Origin: Methylibium sp. | Lineage (GTDB): Bacteria; Pseudomonadota; Gammaproteobacteria; Burkholderiales; Burkholderiaceae_C | DNA: 58,834 bases | NCBI RefSeq assembly: GCF_013817345.1 | Contig: NZ_JACDCW010000011.1 | Coordinates: 1-58,834, forward strand | Direction: 5' to 3' | Part shown: positions 51,627 to 58,834 of the stretch, piece by piece | Layout of the letters: each line of letters starts with the position of its first letter | Numbering within the stretch: position 1 is the first letter of the stretch | Translations under genes and position numbers: made by a program | The notes under the pieces: generated by a model | The model's input: the letters and a program-made list of their open reading frames with translations, nothing else | Told to the model about the DNA's origin: nothing | Database searches by the model: none

Positions 51627-53324
51627 TCAGCGCGGCGGGGTCGAGGGTTCCGGCCGAATGCCGAGCACCGCACCTTTGGACAGCGGCTGAACCAGTTGAC
51701 CGTACAGGTGCAGCCAGCCGAACGGGCCCTTGGGTTGCGGCGGCGTGAAGCCTTCGAGGCGGCGCGCGATCTCGGCGGCATCGACCTTCAGTTCGATGCG
51801 GCGGGCGGTGAGATCGATCTCGATCACGTCGCCGTCGCGCACCGCCGCCAGCGGGCCGCCCTCGGCCGCCTCGGGCATCACCTGGCCGATTGTGATGCCG
51901 CTGTTCAGGCCCGACAACTCGCCGTCGGTGACGACGGCCACGTCGCTGCCGAGGCCAGCGCCGACGAGCGCGGCCATGAAGCTGGCGGCGAACACCGTCC
52001 CCGGCCCACCCTTCGGGCCCAGCATGCGCAGCACCACGACCTGCCCCGCCTTCACCGCGCGGCTCTCCAATCCTTCGATCGCGAGCGCCTCGTCCTCGAA
52101 CACCTTGGCCGCGCCGGTGAAGCGGCGGATGTGCTGCGGCACCGCGGCCAGCTTGACCAGCGCGCCGTCGGGCGCCAGCGAGCCGCGGATGATCATCAGC
52201 CCCGGCTCGTGCGCGAAGGGTTTGTCGAGCGGGCGAATGATGTTCTCGTCGATCTCGCCGGCCTGGGCGAGCACCTCGCCGACGCTGCAGCCCGAGACTG
52301 TCTGCGCGCCGCCATCGATCAGTCCGCGGAGTTGCACCATCACGGCGCGGCAACCGCCGGCCGCCTCGAACTCCTCGATGCGGTGCGGGCCGTTCGGGCG
52401 AATGCGCGTGAGCAGCGGCACCTGGTCGGCCGCGCGCTCGAACTCGCCGATCACATCGACCTCGCATTCAGCCTCGATGGCAATGGCGATCAGATGGCGC
52501 ATCACGTTGACCGAACAGCCCGTGGCGACCGCGAAGCGCACGGCGTTGCGAAACGCACTCGGCGTGAGCACGCTGCGTGGCCGCAGATCCTCCAGCACCA
52601 TCTCGACGATGCGCGCCCCGGCCTGCTCGGCCAGCGCGTGCAGCCTGGGCCCATCGGCGCGGATGGGCGCGTTGCCCGGCAGCGCCATGCCCAGCGCCTC
52701 GGCCAGGCAGTGCATCGAGTTCGCCGTCGCCAGCCCGGCGCACACGCCCGGGCCGTCGATGGCCACGCGGCACATGCTCTCCAGCCCCTCGATCGACATC
52801 TGCCCGGCCTTCACGGTGCCGACGGCCTTGTAGACCTCCTCGATATCGACGTGGTGCTCGCCGCACTGGCGGCCGAGCTGGTAGCCGCAGGCCAGCACGA
52901 GGCTCGGCACGTCCAGCCGCCCGGCGGCCATCAGGTGAGCGGGCGTCGTCTTGTCGCAGCTCGACAGCAGCAGCATGCCGTCGAGCTCGGCGCCCTCGAT
53001 CTGCACTTCGATGTCGTTGACGATGAGGTCGCGGGTGGGCATCAGGTAGCGGCCCTGCCGGCCGGCGCTGGTGACGAAGTCGGAGGGCGCCGCGGTACGC
53101 ACCTCGAAAGGCAGTCCGCCGGCGGCGCGGATTGCGTCACTCACGCGCCGTGCGATGCCGTCGAGGTGCTGGAAGCACACCGATAGCTGGCTGGAGGTGT
53201 TGACGATGGCGATCTTCGGCTTTTCGAAGTCCGCCTCGGCAATGCCCATCGCGCTCCACTGCGCGTGGCGCACCGCCCAGCGGGTCGAACCGCGCTCGAA
53301 GTTGCTTCTCAAAGGTCGCGCCAT
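51627..53324 (-). CDS. IlvD/Edd-family dehydratase
   Basis: A 565-residue Fe-S dehydratase of the IlvD/Edd family, which removes water from dihydroxy acids or sugar acids. Cluster cysteines lie in MLLLSSCDKTTPAHLMAAGR and in GVCAGLATANSMHCLAEALG; the later GGPGTVFAASFMAALVG and VTDGELSGLNSGITIGQV are family motifs. Length fits the family. Such members next to TRAP genes often act on aldonic or hydroxy acids, so it is unlikely to be the housekeeping IlvD. Confidence 0.92.
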   Translation of the reverse strand: MARPLRSNFERGSTRWAVRHAQWSAMGIAEADFEKPKIAIVNTSSQLSVCFQHLDGIARRVSDAIRAAGGLPFEVRTAAPSDFVTSAGRQGRYLMPTRDLIVNDIEVQIEGAELDGMLLLSSCDKTTPAHLMAAGRLDVPSLVLACGYQLGRQCGEHHVDIEEVYKAVGTVKAGQMSIEGLESMCRVAIDGPGVCAGLATANSMHCLAEALGMALPGNAPIRADGPRLHALAEQAGARIVEMVLEDLRPRSVLTPSAFRNAVRFAVATGCSVNVMRHLIAIAIEAECEVDVIGEFERAADQVPLLTRIRPNGPHRIEEFEAAGGCRAVMVQLRGLIDGGAQTVSGCSVGEVLAQAGEIDENIIRPLDKPFAHEPGLMIIRGSLAPDGALVKLAAVPQHIRRFTGAAKVFEDEALAIEGLESRAVKAGQVVVLRMLGPKGGPGTVFAASFMAALVGAGLGSDVAVVTDGELSGLNSGITIGQVMPEAAEGGPLAAVRDGDVIEIDLTARRIELKVDAAEIARRLEGFTPPQPKGPFGWLHLYGQLVQPLSKGAVLGIRPEPSTPPR

Positions 53325-53346
53325 GGTCGTCGTTCTTTATGGTTGA

Positions 53347-54669
53347 TCAGCCGTCGAGCCGGGCGCCCTGCCGGTTGAGCAGGTCGCGCACGGCGGCGCC
53401 GGGAATCGCACGCGGCTCCACGCGCTCGCGCAGCGCGACCGTGGCCGCCACGCCCAGCGCGTGCCCATACGAGAAGCACTGCGCCGTCACCCGGGCCGAA
53501 GCCACCGCCTCGTGCTCGGCCGACAAACAGCGCCCGCCGAACAGCAGGCCCTCGCCACGCTCGGGCACGAAGCAGCCGTAGGGAATCTCGTAGTAGTCGT
53601 TGAGCAGCCACGACACGCGCGGCTTCGCGCCGGCATGCAGCTCGATCGGCCAGGGCGAACGCGCCACGCCGTCGGTGAACTTCGAGCCGCGCACCACGTC
53701 CTCGTTGCGCAGCAGCGCCGTGCCGCGCGCCTGGCGCGTCTGGCGCACGCCCACCTGCACGGCGGTGTCGTTGAGCCAGCTCGCCTCGCAGCCGGCAAGC
53801 TTGTCCTTGAAGAAGCGGGCGTACTCGCGCGCCTGTTTGCGGCCCTGGATCTCCGCCTCGGTGAAGTCGTCGGCATTGATGCAGTTGAGCTCGCGCCCGT
53901 CGGCGCCGCGCACGCGCGTGCAGTTGCACAGCAGCTCGCCAGGCCGAGTGGTCTCGAACAGCCAGATCTTCGTGCGCGGCAGTGCGTAGCCGGACTCGGC
54001 GGCGCTGGCGATCATCTCCGACACCTCGGGCGGCAAGATGGTGTCGGCACCGTAGGCGGCCTTGAAGCGCTGCGTGTCCACGCCCTGCAGCCGGAAGATC
54101 ATGGTCGGGTTCTGCACCACGCCGTCTGCGCCGCAGTACGTCTGCAGGCCAGCCATGGCAACAACATCGGCATCGCCGCTGGCGTCGATGGTGAGGCCGG
54201 CGCGCACGTCGAGCAGGCCGCCCTTGGTCCAGATCGTCGCACCGTCGATGCGGTCACCGTTGCGGTGCACGCCGATGGCCAGCGAGTGGTAGCTGATGCG
54301 CACGCCCGCATCCATGAGCAGCGCATCGGCCGAGTCGCGCCAGGCCAGCGGTTCGTGCACGCGCGTCCACGTCTTGCCGTAGAGCATGGGTGCGCTCAGG
54401 CCGCCGCGTTGCTCCATCGCCTTGATGAAGTCATCGACGAAGCCGAAGACGATCTTCTTCGGCTCGCGCGGCGTTTCCTCGGCTTCGTAGAGGCCGCAGA
54501 CCGTGCCCGACAGCCCGGCCACCGCGCCGCCGCCGCAAAAGCCGTAGCGCTCGACCACCAAGGTCTTCAGCCCGGCACGCGCTGCCGTCGTGGCCGCGGC
54601 CACACCGGTCGCACCACCACCGACGACGAGCACGTCCACGCCGACGCGTTGGCTCGGTCTTGCATCCAT
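53347..54669 (-). CDS. FAD-dependent oxidoreductase
   Basis: A 440-residue FAD_oxidored-family protein. The dinucleotide loop is VDVLVVGGGATGVAAATTAA, followed by VVERYGFCGGGAVAGLSGTV. A second FAD contact, TIDASGDADVVAMAG, and a C-terminal GEGLLFGGRCLSAEHEAVAS are seen. The substrate could be a hydroxy acid handled by the same cluster. It is 22 bases from the dehydratase gene and about 40 bases from dctM, so the genes are probably one transcript. Confidence 0.88.
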   Translation of the reverse strand: MDARPSQRVGVDVLVVGGGATGVAAATTAARAGLKTLVVERYGFCGGGAVAGLSGTVCGLYEAEETPREPKKIVFGFVDDFIKAMEQRGGLSAPMLYGKTWTRVHEPLAWRDSADALLMDAGVRISYHSLAIGVHRNGDRIDGATIWTKGGLLDVRAGLTIDASGDADVVAMAGLQTYCGADGVVQNPTMIFRLQGVDTQRFKAAYGADTILPPEVSEMIASAAESGYALPRTKIWLFETTRPGELLCNCTRVRGADGRELNCINADDFTEAEIQGRKQAREYARFFKDKLAGCEASWLNDTAVQVGVRQTRQARGTALLRNEDVVRGSKFTDGVARSPWPIELHAGAKPRVSWLLNDYYEIPYGCFVPERGEGLLFGGRCLSAEHEAVASARVTAQCFSYGHALGVAATVALRERVEPRAIPGAAVRDLLNRQGARLDG

Positions 54670-54709
54670 GTCTGTCTCCTTGCGCGATGCTCGTTGCAGC
54701 GCGATGCCG

Positions 54710-56032
54710 CTAGCGCAGCCCCATGGCCACGCTCGGCAACCAGGTCACGAGTTGGGGCCACATGAGCACGCTGGCGAGCGTGACGACCTGCAGGCCGATG
54801 AAGGGGACCATGCCGCGGTACATGTCGCGCATCGTGATCTCGGGCGGCGCCACGGCGCGCAGGTAGAAGATCGCCGGCGCCATGGGCGGCGTGAGGTAGC
54901 CAGTCTGCAACATGATCAGGAACAGGATGCAGAACCACACCGGATCGAACCCGGCGACGGTGACCAGCGGCACGAAGATCGGCAGGAAGATCAGCACGAC
55001 CGAGATCCAGTCGAGGAAGAAGCCGGCGAGAAACAGGATGAACAGCATCAGGCTCAGGAGCGCCCAGGGCGAGAGATCGAATTCGCTGATCATCGAGCTG
55101 GCCAGATTGATGCCGCCGCCGCCGATGAACACGCCCGTGAACAAGGTGCCGGCCAGCAGCACGAACATGATCATCGCGGTGACGCGCACGGTCTTGAGCA
55201 GCGAGTCGTACAGGCTTCTCCAGGAAAAACGGCCGTACAGCGCGGTCAGTCCGACCGAGAACACGGCACCGATGGCCGCCGCCTCGGTCGGCGAGGCGAA
55301 GCCGGCCAAGATGGAGCCCAGCACCGCGACGATCATTGCCAGCGGCGGAATCAGGTTGCGCGTGGTGATGCCGAGCTTTTGCGCGAAGCTCGGCTCGTCC
55401 GGCTCGGGCGGAATCCGCGGGCCCGCGTCCGGCTTCACGATGCACAGCACGAGGATGTAGGCGAGGTACAGGCCGGCCATGAGAAAGCCGGGCAGCACCA
55501 TGCCGTACATCAGGTCGCCCACCGACAGGTTGGCCAGCGGCCCCATCACCACGACGACAACCGAAGGCGGGATGATCGTGCCGAGCGAGCCGCCGGCGCA
55601 GATGGTGCCGCTGATCAGGGCCTTGTTGTAGCCGTAGCGCAGCATGATCGGGATGGTGAGCAGGCCGACCACCGATTCGGTGGCGCCGATCACGCCGCTC
55701 GACGCCGCGAAGACGATGCACATCAGCACCGTCGCGATTGCCAGGCCGCCGGGCAGCCGGCGCGTCCAGATATGGATGGCCTCGAACAGTCGGTCCGCGA
55801 TGCCCGACTTCTCGAGCATCGCCCCCATGAACACGAACAGCGGCACCGCCGCCAGCACGAAGTTCGACGAAAGGTCGTCGATCTTCTCGATGAACTGGTG
55901 AATGACGTTGGGGCCGAAGGTGATCAGCCCGAAGCCGGCGGCGGTAAGCATCATCGCGAAGCCGACCTGCACGCCCAGGAACATGAGCGCGAAAGCCGCC
56001 GGCAGCATGAAGAAAGGCAGGTACTCGGTCAT
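54710..56032 (-). CDS. dctM: TRAP transporter large permease DctM
   Basis: A 440-residue DctM-type permease with about 12 membrane segments. Family features include NFVLAAVPLFVFMGAMLEKSG, GATESVVGLLTIPIMLRYGY and FASPTEAAAIGAVFSVGL. It drives uptake of C4-dicarboxylates or related acids using an ion gradient. Its start overlaps the dctQ stop by four bases. Confidence 0.95.
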   Translation of the reverse strand: MTEYLPFFMLPAAFALMFLGVQVGFAMMLTAAGFGLITFGPNVIHQFIEKIDDLSSNFVLAAVPLFVFMGAMLEKSGIADRLFEAIHIWTRRLPGGLAIATVLMCIVFAASSGVIGATESVVGLLTIPIMLRYGYNKALISGTICAGGSLGTIIPPSVVVVVMGPLANLSVGDLMYGMVLPGFLMAGLYLAYILVLCIVKPDAGPRIPPEPDEPSFAQKLGITTRNLIPPLAMIVAVLGSILAGFASPTEAAAIGAVFSVGLTALYGRFSWRSLYDSLLKTVRVTAMIMFVLLAGTLFTGVFIGGGGINLASSMISEFDLSPWALLSLMLFILFLAGFFLDWISVVLIFLPIFVPLVTVAGFDPVWFCILFLIMLQTGYLTPPMAPAIFYLRAVAPPEITMRDMYRGMVPFIGLQVVTLASVLMWPQLVTWLPSVAMGLR

Positions 56033-56547
56033 GTGGGCCGTGCTTCGGTGTTGTTGCTGTCATTCGGGGCCCACAGCGCTTTCAGCAACTCGCACAGGAC
56101 CTGCAAGGCGAGGATCGCGAAGGCGACGACGAACACCACGCGAAACGGCCACACCGGCAGGTTCAGCGCCGATTGCCCCGAGGTCTCGCCCCGTTCGTAG
56201 CCGGCCATCAGGTACTGGAAGAGCTCGAAGCACAGCCATACCAGCAGCGGCAGCACCACGGCATAGACCACGCCGTCGATGCGGCGCCGCGTGCGCGGCG
56301 ACATGTGCGCGCTGAGCACGTCGATGCGAATGTGCTCGCCCTGGCGAAGCGTGTAGGCCAGGCCGAGCAGGAAATGCGAGCCGGTCAGCAGGTAGCCGAT
56401 CTCGTAGGCCCAGATGGTGGGTGCGTTCATCGCGTAGCGCGAGACGACTTCCCAGGTGGTGGCGAGCACCAGGGGCACGAGCAGCAGCGCGGCGAAGACG
56501 CCGACCGCCACCACCACGCGCTCCAGCAAGACGATGAGGCGATTCAA
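56029..56547 (-). CDS. dctQ: TRAP transporter small permease DctQ
   Basis: A 172-residue four-helix DctQ subunit. The N-terminal helix is VLLERVVVAVGVFAALLLVP, and the later GSHFLLGLAYTLRQGEHIRI is characteristic. It joins DctM to form the membrane module. It follows dctP by 72 bases. Confidence 0.92.
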   Translation of the reverse strand: MNRLIVLLERVVVAVGVFAALLLVPLVLATTWEVVSRYAMNAPTIWAYEIGYLLTGSHFLLGLAYTLRQGEHIRIDVLSAHMSPRTRRRIDGVVYAVVLPLLVWLCFELFQYLMAGYERGETSGQSALNLPVWPFRVVFVVAFAILALQVLCELLKALWAPNDSNNTEARPT

Positions 56548-56619
56548 GCGCTTCTCCGTTGATCAAAACACGGCGCGCATCCGCCGGTGTGCGGCGAATG
56601 CGCGCCTGCGTGCGGCGGA

Positions 56620-57693
56620 TCAGGTGGGCTTGACCTTCACGTTGCGCCAGTCGTCGGCGTTCTTCCAGGCGGCGGTGAACTCCAACTGGCTCTTGTGCAC
56701 GGGAGCGAACCACTTGCGGTTGCCGTCCTTGGCCGTCTTGTCGGCCCAGTCGAGGCCGACCTGGTGGGCGGCGAACTGCACCTCGTCGTCGAGCTGCTCC
56801 AGCACCACGCCCTGCTTCTTGTAGAAGTCGAAGGCCTTGGCGTCCTCCACGCCGATGCGCAACCAGCTCTCCAGTGTGACCATCTTGGCGACCAGCTCGA
56901 CCAGCTTGCGGTCGTTCTCGGGCATCTTGGCCCAGACGTCCTTGTTGACGACCAGCTCGAACGGCGCGCACGGCTGGTGCACCCCCGGATAGCTGAGGTA
57001 CTTGGCGACCTTGTAGAAGCCCGGCGCAATGTTCTCCCACGGCGTGCCCCACTCCACGGCGTCGATCGCACCGCGCTCGAGCATCGGGAAGATGTCGCCG
57101 CCGGCCGTGGTGACCGGTGCGGCGCCGAGCTCCTTGGACATCTCGAGCCAGGCCCCGGCGGTGCGCAGCTTCAGGCCCTTGAGGTCGGCCAGGCTCTTGA
57201 CCGACTTGCGCGAATGCAGGAAGACCTCGGACGTGCGGATGAACAGCGGCATGGAGATCACGTCGTCGGTCTCCTCGCGGAACTTGCGCTGCATGTCCAC
57301 ACCGCCGCCTTCGTACAGCCAGTGCAGCATGCGCTCGGCGCCGAAGCTGCCGGCATAGCCGCCGAACAGCACCGTGGTCACGTCCTTGCCCCAGTCGTAG
57401 CCCATCCAGGTGTGGCCGCATTCGGCCAGGCCGTTCTTCACCGTCTCGGGCACCTTCAGCGCATTGCCGAGGCCGCCGCCGGGGAAGGTCTGGATCTTGA
57501 AACGCCCGCCCGAGAAGAACTCCATGCGCTCGGCGAAGGCCTTGGCGCCGATGTCCATCAGCGGCCCGCCGGCCCAGCCGGTGGCCATCTTCCAGTTGTA
57601 GGTCTGGCCCCCGCCCTTCTGGGCGAGCGCGCTCGCCGCGGCGAACACGCCGGCGCCGCCAAGAGTGGCGTGTACAAAGTTGCGACGTTTCAT
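56620..57693 (-). CDS. dctP: TRAP transporter periplasmic binding protein DctP
   Basis: A 357-residue solute receptor with a signal peptide MKRRNFVHATLGGAGVFAAA ending at ALAQ. The DctP fold shows YNWKMATGWAGGPLMDIGAK, LADLKGLKLRTAGAWLEMSK and VEWGTPWENIAPGFYKVAKY. The arginine in KLRTAG is the usual ligand carboxylate contact, so a carboxylic acid is the probable substrate. It is the first gene of the operon and is read from a clear promoter upstream. Confidence 0.93.
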   Translation of the reverse strand: MKRRNFVHATLGGAGVFAAASALAQKGGGQTYNWKMATGWAGGPLMDIGAKAFAERMEFFSGGRFKIQTFPGGGLGNALKVPETVKNGLAECGHTWMGYDWGKDVTTVLFGGYAGSFGAERMLHWLYEGGGVDMQRKFREETDDVISMPLFIRTSEVFLHSRKSVKSLADLKGLKLRTAGAWLEMSKELGAAPVTTAGGDIFPMLERGAIDAVEWGTPWENIAPGFYKVAKYLSYPGVHQPCAPFELVVNKDVWAKMPENDRKLVELVAKMVTLESWLRIGVEDAKAFDFYKKQGVVLEQLDDEVQFAAHQVGLDWADKTAKDGNRKWFAPVHKSQLEFTAAWKNADDWRNVKVKPT

Positions 57694-57752
57694 GCTTGTC
57701 TCCGTTGGTTGGGGGATCGAAGGCCTCTGGGGCTCTACACGGGGGAATCTAC

Positions 57753-57767
57753 ATACACCTGATGTAT
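57753..57767. promoter_or_regulatory. Inverted repeat at the dctP transcription start, GntR operator candidate
   Basis: ATACA and TGTAT flank CCTGA in perfect dyad symmetry. On the minus strand the site lies immediately downstream of the -10 of the dctP promoter, an ideal place for repression by the divergent GntR regulator. Confidence 0.6.
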
Positions 57768-57773
57768 TAGTTA

Positions 57774-57802
57774 AATTTAAGCAGTCCGTTCAAGCAAGTC
57801 AA
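57774..57802 (-). promoter_or_regulatory. Sigma70-like promoter of the dctP operon
   Basis: On the minus strand TTGACT and TAAATT are separated by exactly 17 bases, about 80 bases upstream of the dctP ATG. An inverted repeat lies just after the -10. Confidence 0.7.
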
Positions 57803-57904
57803 CACGGGTTTTCCGCAAACATGCGCCTCATATATTAGTCGTGTACGATCGTTGGAAGCCTATGTACAGGCGCGCGCCAACGAATCTGCGGAAAACGGGA
57901 CTGC

Positions 57905-58648
57905 ATGAAGAAGACTGCCGCGAACGGGACAGCAAGACCGGCACCGACCGACCTGCGGGGCGGCCTTGCGCTGCCGGGCGCCGCCTTGAATGCCGCGCCG
58001 GTCAGGCGGCGCAGCCTGACGGCCATCGCCTACGAACTCATCGAAGAGATGATCGTCAAGCTGGAGCTGCATCCCGGAGCGGCGATTTCCGAGGCCGAGC
58101 TTTCTGCGCGGCTGCAGATCGGCCGCACCCCGGTGCGCGAGGCACTGCACCGGCTGGCGCGCGAGCACCTGGTGTCGATCCTGCCGCAGCGCGGCGTGCT
58201 GGTCTCGGAGATCGACATCAAGCGCCAGCTCCGCCTGCTGGAAACGCGGCGCGAGGTGGAGCGCCTGGTCGCGCGATGCGCCGCCCGGCGCGCCAGCGAG
58301 GCCGAGCGACTGCGCTTCGAAGAGCTGGCCGACGAGTTCGACGCGGCCAGCGCGCTCGACGACGAGATGCGCTTCATGCGTGCAGACAAGGAATTCAACG
58401 ACCTCTCGCTCAAGGCCTCGCGCAACGAGTTCGCAGCCGGGGCGATGGGGCTGATGCACGGCCTCTCACGTCGCTTCTGGTACCTGCATTACCGCCAGGC
58501 CGCCGACACGCCGCTGATGGCCCGGCTGCACGGCGAACTCGCCCGCGCCATCTCGCGGCGCGACGAAGCCCAGGCCGCGAAGGCGCTGGAGTCGCTGATC
58601 GACCACAACGAAGCCTTCACCAAGACGACCGTCAGCACGGACTTCTAG
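57905..58648 (+). CDS. GntR regulator, FadR subfamily (FCD domain)
   Basis: A 247-residue regulator. The winged helix is AYELIEEMIVKLELHPGAAI with LSARLQIGRTPVREALHRLA, followed by an effector domain (LRLLETRREVERLVARCAAR, DKEFNDLSLKASRNEF). It is divergent from the TRAP operon over about 210 bases and probably represses it until the transported acid or a product binds. Confidence 0.92.
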   Translation: MKKTAANGTARPAPTDLRGGLALPGAALNAAPVRRRSLTAIAYELIEEMIVKLELHPGAAISEAELSARLQIGRTPVREALHRLAREHLVSILPQRGVLVSEIDIKRQLRLLETRREVERLVARCAARRASEAERLRFEELADEFDAASALDDEMRFMRADKEFNDLSLKASRNEFAAGAMGLMHGLSRRFWYLHYRQAADTPLMARLHGELARAISRRDEAQAAKALESLIDHNEAFTKTTVSTDF

Positions 58649-58692
58649 TACGAAGTTGCGTTCGATCGTTCGAGCACTGCGCGTCTGGTGCG

Positions 58693-58710
58693 GGCCCGTT
58701 GCGGGCCTTC
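58693..58710 (+). terminator. Possible terminator after the GntR gene
   Basis: GGCCCG and CGGGCC form a 6-pair stem around TTG, followed by TTC; the T tract is short, so efficiency is doubtful. The rest of the interval to the window edge shows no gene. Confidence 0.35.
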
Positions 58711-58834
58711 TGCGATGTGCGTTGCTGCTTTTGTTGGTGGTGTGCGGGCAAAGCCGTGGGCGGGTGCCCGGCGGGGCTTCGGTGCGGCGGTCGCCGCTGC
58801 GCGGCCACGAGCCCTGCGCTGCTCGCCGCCGCAC

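Noticed and set aside
54590-56200. 536-residue plus-strand frame rich in His/Gln/Asp
   Set aside because: Antisense of dctM and dctQ, with the composition expected of a reversed membrane protein gene.

Overview
The window is high-GC DNA from one bacterial chromosome. The gene set points to a betaproteobacterium of the order Burkholderiales: PEP-CTERM surface proteins, DUF1326/DUF2182 and DUF3422 genes, TRAP and Liv transporters, many GntR/LysR/MocR regulators, and the tRNA-Asn 3' sequence. The genus cannot be fixed from the sequence alone.

Left part (0-15 kb). A minus-strand operon encodes a molybdopterin oxidoreductase (frameshifted here), a 7Fe ferredoxin and an adrenodoxin-reductase-type ferredoxin-NADP reductase. 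It follows a MocR-like regulator whose PLP lysine is replaced by arginine. Next come a DUF3422 membrane protein, an IS91 remnant, a long bifunctional penicillin-binding protein, a cupin/LysR divergent pair, an aldo-keto reductase and a DTW-domain tRNA modification protein.

Middle part (15-32 kb). A complete IS66 element with 8-bp target duplication sits inside a hemerythrin-like gene whose frame can be rebuilt exactly. It is followed by a secreted phosphate-scavenging group: a glycerophosphodiester phosphodiesterase, a PhoD alkaline phosphatase and an ExeM-type nuclease. Beside it are an EAL-GGDEF protein and a gene graveyard holding inverted PhoD pieces, GAF and Tat-signal fragments and a broken short-chain dehydrogenase.

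Mobile region (32-37.4 kb). A tyrosine integrase lies next to the first of two identical 98-bp direct repeats, each the 3' end of tRNA-Asn(GTT) plus its terminator. The 3.5 kb between the repeats carries two intact PEP-CTERM proteins, one broken one and small unknown genes.

Right part (37.4-58.8 kb). A DUF1326-DUF2182-DUF2805 group is followed by two catabolic modules. The first is a Liv-type ABC transporter (livKHMGF) with an M20 amidohydrolase and an M81 (MlrC-like) metallopeptidase, divergent from a FadR-type GntR regulator with a perfect palindromic operator. The second is a TRAP transporter with an FAD oxidoreductase, an IlvD/Edd dehydratase and an isocitrate-lyase/PEP-mutase family enzyme, divergent from another GntR regulator; a sigma70-like promoter with an adjacent operator is visible. 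Between them are an ArsR-rhodanese fusion with an MFS exporter and an IS3 remnant.
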